A DNA stretch of 64,000 nucleotides, from the NCBI RefSeq assembly GCF_007565055.1, contig NC_044560.1:91517295-91581294 (forward strand). Reading direction: 5' to 3'. Below the pieces are notes generated by a model. The model saw only the letters and a list, made by a program, of their open reading frames with translations. It searched no databases and had not been told where the DNA came from. Shown here piece after piece: positions 34,148-43,900 of this stretch (position 1 is the first letter of the stretch; each line of letters starts with the position of its first letter). This DNA is from Rhinopithecus roxellana (Eukaryota > Chordata > Mammalia > Primates > Cercopithecidae). The position numbers and the translations under genes are program-made.

Positions 34148-34230
34148 ATCTTTTTTTTTTTTTTTTAATAAGGCCTTTTTTTTTTAAATAACTGATAATA
34201 AGCCAACTATCTCTCCCTTTTTAAACTGAT

Positions 34231-34530
34231 AAAGTTTTTTTTGTTTTGAGATGGAGTCTCGCTGTGTCGTCCAAGCTGGAGTGTGTAGAGGTGTGATCTC
34301 GGCTCACTGCAACCTCCACTTCCCAGGTTCAAGCGATTCTCTTGCCTCAGTCTCCCGAGTAGCTAGGATTACAGGCACCCATCACCACGCCCAGCTAATT
34401 TTTTGTATTTTTAGTAAAGATGGGGTTTCACTATGTTGGCCAGGGTGGTCTTGAACTCCTGACCTCATGATCTGCCCAACTCGGCCTCCTAAAGTGTTGG
34501 GATTACATGTATGAGCCACCGTGTCTGGCC
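34231..34530 (-). repeat. Alu, intergenic
   Basis: Antisense Alu (TTTGAGATGGAGTCTCGC ... CCGTGTCTGGCC). Confidence 0.88.
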
Positions 34531-34887
34531 CTACTAATTTCTACGTGCTCATTTCTAAAGCAAGGAAGATATTTGTTTTGTGTGTATTTCTTATGAGGCA
34601 ACTATCTTACATCAATTCTCCTATTAATTCTAGCAGTCTTTATTAGAGACTTTTTCTAGATATTGTATCATGTCATCAGCAAAAAAGATATAGCTCTACC
34701 TCTCCTTTTCCAATATTTGTGCCAGTTTTCTTATTTTATTTGACAAATACTCTAAGACAGTGTTACAAACTAATATGATGCAAGTTTCTGATTTTATTTG
34801 AAACTGTTTTATTGTTACACTATTTAGGGTGCCATTTACAATTTTTATTTTTATAAATAGTCTTTCTTAGAAGTAAAATCTTAGTCT

Positions 34888-35695
34888 GTTTGGACTGCTA
34901 TTACAGAAGACCATAGACTGAGTGTCTTCTAAACAACAGAAATCTATTTCTCACAGTTCTGAAATCTGGGAAGTCTAAGATCAAGGTTTGAGCAGATGGT
35001 TCCCAGAGGCCATCTTGTGGGTGTGTCCTTATATGGTAGAAGGAAGGGACAGGGAGCTCTCTGGGGCCTCTTTTATAAGGTGTCAGATACAAAAGAAGTT
35101 CCTCTTCAAAGGTTTGACTTGCTCAACATCCCGTTCTTTGTTCCCTACTTCCAAGGCCAAACCAACTTCCTTATCCTTTGTGCCTCCTTATCTTAGTTTC
35201 AATAAATAAGTTTCCCACCGGTCCTTATCTACAGAGACCACATCTGCTACCCACTCTGTAAATTATCCCTGCGGTCGCAACAGCTCTTCCTTTGGAAACT
35301 GGCTTTCTCACCAGTGTCACCACATTCCAAATTAGCCAATTGGGTTCAGCTTAGATTGTGCGGTCCAACTCCAGCCAATGGAGGCAGGACACAGTGACAG
35401 GAACAAGCTGCATTAGGGATAAAAACCCCTTCCCTCCTTTGTTTGGAGTGCTCTCGTGGTGGCCAAATCTGCAAACAGCACCCTTCTACAGAAGTAAATT
35501 TTGCCTTGCTAAGAAATTCTTTAAGTGCTCGTTTTCTTTGCGACTCCAAGCTTTACTTCTAACATAAGGGTAGCAGTCCCACTCATGAAGCCTCCACCCT
35601 CATGACCTAATCACCTCCAAATACCATCACATTGGGAGTTAGGGTTTAATATAGGAATTTTGTGGGGATGAAACATTCAGTCTATACCAAGTAAT
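34888..35695 (+). repeat. Older repeat, split by the solo LTR
   Basis: Left part 34888-35080 (AGTCTGTTTGGACTGCTATT ... GGGGCCTCTTTTATAAGG) and right part from 35565 (CACTCATGAAGCCTCCACCC ... ATTTTGTGGGGATGAAACATT) rejoin into a well-known dispersed primate sequence often seen at old LINE/LTR 3' ends. Subfamily not assigned. Confidence 0.6.
35081..35564 (+). mobile_element. Solo LTR of an endogenous retrovirus, 484 bp
   Basis: Starts TGTCAGATAC and ends CTTCTAACA (TG...CA), flanked by the duplicated target TAAGG (35076-35080 and 35565-35569). Internal + strand promoter features: CCAAT-type boxes near 35335 and 35373, a TATA-like GGGATAAAAACCCC near 35416, and the characteristic end TTGCCTTGCTAAGAAATTC. 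No internal retroviral genes are present, so this is a recombination product. Probably class I; exact family not resolved. Confidence 0.8.
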
Positions 35696-36775
35696 CTCCT
35701 TCTATTCCTATTTTACTTTTTCAGTATATGAGTTTACTTTTTTAGTATATGAGTTTTTAGTATATGAATTAGAACAACGGTTGGCAAACCGTAAATGCTC
35801 TTTACTTGTTAAGCAGATAATGATGTACCAGAAATGACTGCTAAAGTTTATTAAAGTCTTTTTCACTGACTATTAACATGATCATACAGTTTTTCCTCTT
35901 GAATTTGATGTTTTAGGTTATGTTAATATGCTTCCTGGTATTGGAACACCCTTATATTCCTGGGAAAAACTTGGTTGGTCATATCTATTTTTAAAAATTC
36001 ATCACTAGTTCTATTTGTGAATATTTTATTTAGAATATTTGTACTCACGGTCATAAATTAATCTATAGTTTTCTTTTTTGTAAATGAAAAATCATGGTTT
36101 AGTATTAAAGTTCTACTTCTGTTATTAAAGAATTAAGGAACATTCATCTTTTTCCTTAGTCTGAAACATTTCCCCTTTGTTGGGAACTGCTAACTGTTCA
36201 TGGGGTGGGTGCCCAGAAGCCAAGTCTTTCTACCATGACACTCGCTGGCCCCTGGTCAAAGCTGAATGATCAAATGATCCTGCCAAAATTTGGAATTCTG
36301 AACTGAGTAACAAAACTGAAAGTTGCCAGAACTGAATCATATTAAGGGTGGTGGTTTAGAGGGCATCTCTCTAGGCATTTGCTTTGTGGTGCTCAGAAAT
36401 CCTCTGGTTCCTAAACTTCCACAGGCGAGGCTTACCAGTTCTTCCTCAAATTCCTGAAGACTCCAGAATCCTTCCAACAACAACAATAATAATAATCATT
36501 TTAACTTAGAAAGCAATTCTGGTGAGCTAGTTACTTGCAAATAATAGAGCCTTAATCACAAAACTATGTATAGAATAGTTTCTTATCCCAAAACTATGTC
36601 TAGAATCACCTTTATGTGAACATACTAACAGCTCTGCTTTTACTTTAAAACAAAAGTTTACTTTGACTAGGATATGGGGTAATCTAAAAAATTAAAAAGT
36701 GAAAAAGAAAACAAAACTTTCTTGAAATTATGTGATGTGTAACACTTATGGCAGGAACCCAACTTGATTTGTTCT

Positions 36776-37180
36776 TGCTATGGGCTGAATGTTTGTATTC
36801 CCCCAGAAACGAATATGTCGAAGCCCTAACCCCCAAAGTGACTGTATTTGGAGATGGGGCCTTTATAGAAGTAATAAGTTTAAATGAGGTCACAGGGGTG
36901 GGTCCCTGATCTGGTAGGATTAGTGTCCTTAAAAGAAGAGACATCAGAGAGCTCACTCTCCTCAAGCACACAAGAAGAGGTCTTGTGAGCATACAAGGAG
37001 ATGGTGGCTGCCTACAAGCCAAGAGAAGAGGCCTCGGAAGGAAACCTATCTTATTCACACCTTGACCTTGATCTTGGACTTCCCAGCCTCCAAAACTCTA
37101 AGAAAATTAATTTCTGTTGGTTAAGCCACCCAGTCTGTGGTATTTTGTTGTCCACCAGAGAAGACTCATACTGTTCCCCA
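36776..37180 (+). mobile_element. MLT1-type MaLR LTR
   Basis: TGCTATGGGCTGAATGTTTG ... CCCTAACCCCCAAAGTGACTG ... GGAGATGGGGCCTTTATAG ... CTTGATCTTGGACTTCCC ... AATTTCTGTTGGTTAAGCCACC, matching the MLT1 layout in sense. Solo, decayed. Confidence 0.8.
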
Positions 37181-37498
37181 AATGGCTAACTAGTTGTCCT
37201 AATGATACTTGTTGAATAATCCATCATTACCCAGCTGTTTTGAAATGCCAGCTTTACAATATACTAAATTTAAATAAAGTGTCAAGTCTGTTTCTGAGTT
37301 TCCAATTTCATCTCACTGATTTACGAACATATTTTGGCACTAGCTTTATTTTGATTATTTTGCCTCCATAATACAAGGTAATATCTGGTAGGGCAAGTCT
37401 GCCTTCATTATGGTTGGAAAACATTATTGGCCATTCTGGAACACTTGCCATACTAGCTAAATTTTAGAATCATTTAGTTTAGTAAAAAGAAAAGCTGG

Positions 37499-37813
37499 TT
37501 TTATTTTTATTTTTATTTATTTATTTTTTTGAGATGGAGTCTTGCTCTGTCACCCAGGCTAGAATGCAGTGGCGCAATCTTGGCTCCCTACAACCTCCAC
37601 CTCTCGGGTTCAAGCGATTCTCTTGCCTCAGCCTCCTGAGTAGCTGGGATTACAGACACATACCACCACACCCAACTAATTTTTGTATTTTTAGTAGAGA
37701 CGAGGTTTCGCCATGTTGGCCAGGCTGGTCTCGAACTCCTGAGCTCAGGTGATCCACCCGCCTTGGCCTCCTAAAGTGCTGAGATTACAGGAGTGAGCCA
37801 CCATGTCTGGCCA
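37499..37813 (-). repeat. Alu, intergenic
   Basis: Antisense Alu with an ATTTATTTTT-rich tail, ending CCATGTCTGGCC. Confidence 0.88.
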
Positions 37814-38124
37814 AAAAAGTTGAAATTTTTATTGGGATGCATCACAGTTTATGTGAACTGGAGGAAAAGTGACATGCTTAGAATGTTCTATTCCAACTCG
37901 TGAATATGTTATATCACTATTCTCACCATTTAAACAAAAAAATGGAGTTTTATTTATAATTTCCTGCATAATTCTTGTTTATTCTTAGCTGTATTTTTCT
38001 GATATTTTATTATGAAAACATACACATATACAGAAAAATTGAAAGAATTTTACTGTACAGCATCCCTATACCACTACTTAGATTCTACCATTAACATTTT
38101 ATTTTATTTTATGCTGTATTTTTG

Positions 38125-38345
38125 TTGAGTAGCAGATAGGAACATAGACTACCTGTGTTCACCACTTGTAAGCTACATGATCTTGGGCAAGTTATTCAAC
38201 TTCTCCAAACCTCAGTTTTCTTATCTGTAAAGTGGGAATAATAATAGTACTTACTTCAAGCGGTTGCTATGATGACAAAATCAGTTAAAATATGAAATGC
38301 ACTTAGGACACAGCCTCATATTCTGTAACTATTATATGCTAGTGT
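38125..38345 (+). repeat. MIR, intergenic
   Basis: Sense MIR: CATGATCTTGGGCAAGTTATTCAACTT, CCTCAGTTTTCTTATCTG, AAGTGGGAATAATAATAGTAC. Confidence 0.85.
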
Positions 38346-38689
38346 GTTCATCAGCTTGGGCTGCTGTAACAAAATACTATTGACTGGGTGGCTTAAACCA
38401 TGGAAGTTTGGCCGGGCGCAGTGGCTCATGCCTGTAATCCCAGCACTTTGGGAGGCTGAGGCGGGAGGATCATGAGGTCAGGAGTTTGAGACCAGCCTGG
38501 CCAACATAGTGGAACCCCATCTCTACTAAAAATACAAAAAATTAGCTGGGCGTGGTGGCGGGCGCCTGTAGTCCCAGCTGCGTGAGACGCTGAGGCAGGA
38601 GAATCGGCTTGAAGCCGGGAGGTGGAGCTTGCAGTGAGTTGAGATTGCGCCACTGCACTCCAGCCTGGGCAACAGTGCGAGGCTCCATC

Positions 38690-38749
<60 letters not shown>

Positions 38750-39130
38750 TTATTTTCTCAGTGTGGAGACTAGGAAGTCCCACATATGGTCCAGCTGGGT
38801 TCGTTTCTGACTAGGGCTATATTCCCGGCTTGGAGACAAAAGCCTTCTCCATAAGTCCTCACATGGCCTTTCCTGAGAGCCTGCAGCGCCTGGAGAGGAG
38901 AGGGGGAAAAAAAGGAGAAAGGGAGAGGGAGGGTGATAGCAAACTCTCTAATGTCTCTTCTTATGAGGACACTGATCCTGTCAGAGCAGGGTCCCACCCT
39001 TATTTATGACTTCATGTAACCTTAATGACTTCCATAAAGGCCCTATCTCTAAATACCCTCCAAATACAATAGGGGTTAGGGCTTCAAGATAAATTTTGGG
39101 GAACCCAAACATTCGGTTCATAACAGCTAG
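38345..39130 (+). repeat. Old dispersed repeat split by an Alu
   Basis: CATCAGCTTGGGCTGCTGTAAC ... GACTGGGTGGCTTAAACCA | Alu | AAATTTATTTTCTCAGTGTGG ... CCTCACATGGCCTTTCCTG ... CTTCTTATGAGGACAC ... AAAGGCCCTATCTCTAAATA. Same class of sequence as the repeat at 34888. Exact family not assigned. Confidence 0.55.
38410..38745 (+). repeat. Alu with (AC)n tail
   Basis: Sense Alu (GGCCGGGCGCAGTGGCTCATG). Its A tail has become an (AC) run of about 25 units at 38694-38744. Confidence 0.92.
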
Positions 39131-39600
39131 CAAGTACTATAATTGTATTCTATTTCCTAAGTTGTGGTTTTTGTAAACTATTGATGTAGAAATGTATTTG
39201 GAGTGATGTACTCCTATTTTGTTGGAGGGAAAAAACTCAGCAATAAAACAGCATTACAGTATAGTTGCTTTTGTGGAAAATATATAACAATGCATGAAAA
39301 ACGTTGTGTGTGTGTAGGAAAGGCTGTACACCAACTGTTAGCAAGGTTACCGCTGCTTGCTGAAATTATAGGCAATAATTTTTTGTGTGTGTATTTTCTG
39401 GCATTTCAGAAATACAAGGTAAGCAATAAACATGAGAACTTTTATTGAATACTAGAACAGAAAACTGTTGTGGTATTCTTTTAACAATACACCAGAATCC
39501 ATTCAACAGTCTGCTGATAATAAATAACTGGCATGTACATAATATTTAGGGAAAATGCTATGGATTATTTTACACCAGTGTCGTTTCACCAAAAAACGTG
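39131..39600. other. Region upstream of the ZFP69B CpG island
   Basis: AT-rich, no recognisable element. The base composition changes sharply to GC-rich from about 39690. Confidence 0.45.
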
Positions 39601-39835
39601 ATGCCGATGGCTCTCTTTTGTCAAGGGTTTCAAAGGCTCACCCTAAACGTTCACGTGCATTTTCCCAGCGGAGGAAAGATGGTTGTTCTTCATCAGAGTC
39701 TGCGGCCCAAGAACGCAGGCTCCTCCCGCAGGAGCCAGGCTGATGATGCTCGCAGGGATCGGATCCTGGGAGACCCTGAAAGGAGCGAACCCGGCACGCA
39801 CCGGTGGGGGCGTCTGCGCTCGCGGAGCGGCTCCC

Positions 39836-39887
39836 GGGGAGGACGCTGGGAACGATGCTCCGGGGAGGACGCTGGGAACGATGCTCC
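39836..39887 (+). repeat. Perfect 2 x 26-bp tandem duplication in the CpG island
   Basis: GGGGAGGACGCTGGGAACGATGCTCC-type unit (39836-39861) is followed immediately by an identical copy (39862-39887), just upstream of the NRF1-like site. Confidence 0.95.
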
Positions 39888-39897
39888 GGACAGCCGC

Positions 39898-39909
39898 TGC
39901 GCAGGCGCA
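39898..39909 (+). promoter_or_regulatory. NRF1-type site TGCGCAGGCGCA
   Basis: One mismatch or fewer to the palindromic NRF1 consensus YGCGCAYGCGCR, in the CpG island. Confidence 0.6.
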
Positions 39910-40504
39910 CGGGGCCTCGGCTGCCCGCCGCGGCGCTACAAGGGAGCGTGGCGGCGCAGTGCCGGGACCTGGCGGCAACGGTGGGAAGGCGGGGCGTGCC
40001 GGCCCAGCGGGGAGAGGGTGAGCGGGTGGCTGTCCCGGGCTTGGGGAGCTGGGCGAGCCGGGAAGCGCGAGTTCCGCCCGCGGCCACCCCGTCGCGCGCG
40101 GTGCTCTCCGCAGCCCCGGAGTCGTGCTTAGACAAAGGCTGGGAGGGCAGGGCCGGGCAGGTCCCGCTCTGAGGGGAAGACTTAGCCTCTCATTTGGGGA
40201 GGAGGAGACGGGGTCTAGCGGTTTCGCGGTTTGCTACAGCCGGCTAGGGAAAGAGCTGGGATTCCAAATCCCCGGCTATACACATAATTACTGCCCCAAA
40301 CAAAGAATTGGATTGTATTTATCTCTTTGTGCTTCCTGACACCTGCGCGGTGCTTTGAACTTTGTGGGCTGTGTCTGCCCACCGCCTCCGTGTATCGTTT
40401 GTAAACATTTTTACAGTGATCCATATACGTTCTAGCGTTCTGCCCTATGACTGAGCCTCCTTGGTCCTTTGCTGATGCTAATGTCTTCTGCCCGGCATCT
40501 GCAG

Positions 40505-40802
40505 GGGCTGCTGAGAGTAAATACTTGGCGCCTCCAGCTGCTGGGCGAGGAGACAGATGGAGCTCAAGTTGGGAGATGCGCCCTGAGAGCTGATGACAGA
40601 CACAAGTCCAGATCTCGGATTTTGATACTGTATGTTCTCTGGGTTCCTGAGAGAGGACATTGAGGAGTAGGAGTCGGCGATTAAAGGAGATCGGTGCAAT
40701 TGGGAAGCCTCCTGTCAGAGGTTCCAGCAATTTCCTCATCAGAGGTGGACAAGCCCTATGGGCTAAGACAGAGGGTCCTCAGAAAGGAGTACAGACGCCA
40801 TC
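40505..40802 (+). other. ZFP69B: ZFP69B 5' UTR part of the first coding exon (inferred boundary)
   Basis: A good acceptor context (TTCTGCCCGGCATCTGCAG) ends at 40504, followed by sequence open to the ATG at 40803. The boundary is a prediction; an alternative is continuous transcription from the CpG island. Confidence 0.45.
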
Positions 40803-40929
40803 ATGCTGCAGCAGCTCCTGATCACCCTGCCCACCGAGGCCAGCACCTGGGTGAAGTTGCATCATCCAAAGAAGGCCACGGAGGGGGTGGCCCTGTGGGA
40901 GGATGTGACTAAAATGTTTAAAGGAGAAG
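40803..40929 (+). CDS. ZFP69B: ZFP69B coding exon 1 (half-SCAN)
   Basis: ATG in context GCCATCATGC. Encodes MLQQLLITLPTEASTWVKLH ... DVTKMFKGE and the first base of Ala43. Donor GTGAGA. The LP-E-WV-HHP...A-LWED pattern is that of the second half of SCAN, so the dimerising N-terminal helices are absent. Confidence 0.94.
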
Positions 40930-43900
40930 GTGAGAATAAACTGATGGGTGGGAGGGAGGAAAAGCAGTCCCCTCTAGTGTGAGACGGAATGAGTCACTTG
41001 AGTGGAAGCATCTCTTAGATGAATGGGTGGAAGGTTTCTGGAGTTCTTGATTGTGGCTCCTAGTCTGGGGTTTTCCTAAGTAGTAGTGGTCAGTTCAGCC
41101 TAAGACCAGTATTTCAGTGTCATGGTAATGTATATTATTTATTTTCATCTTTCCCATGGCCATGTGGGGCAGGATGAACTTAACCTGATTTTTCTTATTC
41201 TAACAGTGGGGAAATGTAAATCAAATGGGAGGCCTGCCCAGGGTCACACAGGAACTTAGTGGCTAGGTCAGAAGCAGCAGCAGCAGGGGAAGTACCAAGT
41301 AAGCCTGGAGTAACTTGTACTAGAAATCAAAGAAGAGCTTAAAGACTAATGGATATGTGTCAAAAGAGGCCAGGTTTAAGGGTCTGTCACTTGACAGATT
41401 TGGGAAAGCTTAAGTATCCAAACTGATGGTAACACCTTGAATAAGTAAATTCCACATGATCAGTTTGACACTTAAAATAGAGAAAGATGGGGGGAATTTC
41501 ATGTGCAAACATTGGAGGTAATTAATACACTGATTCCTTACTTTGAAAAATAGGTTATTATGGGAATGAATGATCCATTTACCTTGCCTTTTAGATCCTC
41601 TTCAGCTGGGGAGGGAAAGCTTTTTACGGAAAATGCCTGCCAATAATAAAGATAGAAAGAGGCCAGGTATGGTGGCTCATGCCTGTAATCCCAGCAATTT
41701 GGGAGGCCGAGGCAGGCAGATTGCTTGAGACCAGGAATTTGAGGCCAAGAGTTTGAGACCAGCCTGGCCAACATGACGAAACCCTATCTCTACTAAAAAT
41801 ACAAATATTAACTGGGCGTGGTGGTGCATGCCTGCAATCCCAGCTATTCCTGAGGCTGAGGCACGAGAATCGCTTCAACCAGGAAAGCGGAGGTTTCAGT
41901 GAGCTGAGATGGCGCCACTGCACTCCAGGCTGGGTGACAGAGCAAGACTTTGTCTCAGAAATAAATAAATAGATAAATAAATAAATGTAGAAAGAATGAT
42001 AGAATCTTTTACCATAAATAAAATAATTGAAAGGTTCATGGGGAACAGATACTTACATGATATCAAAGTATTATTCCCTCAAATTACTTACTAAATGGCA
42101 AGGAATGAACAGAATTTTCCAATGGTGAGGTGTGGTGGTCACAGTTTTAACCAAATGTCTCAGTAATGGGATAGCTGGGCATTTTATACTTTCCGGATAC
42201 TGTAATATAAAGCACCTGGTACCACCTACAAGGTATTCTTACCAAAAATGTTTAACGTGATTCTAAATTAAATTTAAAGACTGAACTGCTGGTTTACAGA
42301 AAATACAGGGGATGGAGAAATAAGATAAATCCACCTTGAGGATACAGTCAGACTGTTCTTGTATCTTAAAAAGACAACGTCATGAAGAAAGGAGAAATAC
42401 TTATTCTAGAGTAAAAGAGACTAGAGGTAACAACCACTTTGAATGTGTGAGCCTTAATTAACTCCTGGTTTGGAAAAAATCCAGAATAAAAGTTGAGGAA
42501 ACGGTTGAGGAAATGTGAATATGGACTGAATATTTAGATGATACTATGGAATTATTGTTAATTTTCATAGATGTAATAAATGGTATTGTAGTTATACAAG
42601 AGAAGATCCTTATTTGAAATCTTTAGGGATAAAGTATTATGATGCAGACAACTTTAAAATGCTTCAGAAAAAATGTAGATCAGTAAAGCAAATATGGTAA
42701 ATATTAACAATTGTTGAATCTAGATGTGGATGTATGGATGTTCAATAGTCATGATAAAAAGTTGGAGTAAAATACAAAGTTATTCACGTGCCTTAATTCC
42801 TAGTGCTTTTTTTTTTTTTTTTTTTTTTTTGAGATGGAGTCTCGCTCTGTCACCCAAGCTGGAGTCCAATGGCGGGACCTTGGCTTACTGCAACCTCTGC
42901 CTCCCAGGTTCAAGTGATTCTCATGCCTCAGCCTCCTGAGTAGCTGGTATTACAGGTGTGCACCATGACACCCAGCTAAGTTTTTTGTATTTTTAGTAGA
43001 GATAGGGTTTCACCATGTTGGCCAGGCTGGTCTTGAACTCCTGATCTCAAGTGATCTGCCCACCTCGCCCGGCCTCCAGTGCATTTTTTTTTCTTTTTTT
43101 TTTTGAGACAAAGTCTTGCCTGCTCTGTCACCCAGGCTGGGGTGCAGTGGCGCGATCTCGCTCACTGCAACCTCCGCCTCCCGTGTTCAAGTGATTCTCC
43201 TGCCTCAGCCTCCCAAGTAGCTGGGATTACAGGCACCTGCCACCACACCCAGCTAATTTTTGCATTTTTAGTAGAGACGGGGTTATACTATCTTGGCCAG
43301 GCTGGTCACGAACTCCTGACCTCGTGATCCACCCACCTCAGCCTCCCAAAGTGCTGGGATTACAGGCGTGAGCCACTGTGGCCGGCCTGTAGTGCATATT
43401 TTTAATACCTCAAATTCAGCCAAAATTACTTAAATTCTAGAAAGCTGACAGTGTGTTATGTGTAGCACTTTAGCAGATGGAAAAAAATGAGCAAGATAGT
43501 TTCCATCCATACCCTCATTAATACTCAATTGAGAGAGATAATTATACAAATAAAGTAAAAAGCAGCCTGAGATAGATACTAGAACAGATATAAAAACCAA
43601 GCTTTTGGGAAGCATAGGAGAGAATAAACTTTCTTCTCATTAAGGGTGTCTGGGAAAACTTTACTTGAACTGGGCCTGAAGGATATCTCAGTTTTTCACC
43701 AAATAGGATTTGGGTGGGGTACTATCCAGCTGTGTTCAAAGAATGGTACTAGGATTGTGTGGGTAGGTGTGTCCAGTGAATGAAGGATAATGTTTAGAGA
43801 AGATAATACTTAGAGAAGCCATGGACTGGTTGTGGAGGATCTTGAAATCTATGTTGATTAGCTGGGCATAGTGGCACACGCCTGTAATCCCAGCTACTCG

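Larger units (their letters stand above)
39690..40240 (+). promoter_or_regulatory. ZFP69B: CpG-island promoter of ZFP69B, probable noncoding exon 1
   Basis: GC-rich, CpG-dense block in otherwise AT-rich surroundings, about 0.6-1 kb upstream of the ATG. Contains TGCGCAGGCGCA (39898-39909), an NRF1-type palindrome, and GC boxes. A donor-like GAGAGG|GTGAGC at 40017/40018 could end a noncoding first exon. Reading frames through it on both strands are GC artefacts. TSS position is inferred. Confidence 0.75.

Noticed and set aside
39598..40135. Long open frames on both strands in the CpG island
   Set aside because: GC-rich composition removes stops. No domain, and the frames overlap in all phases.
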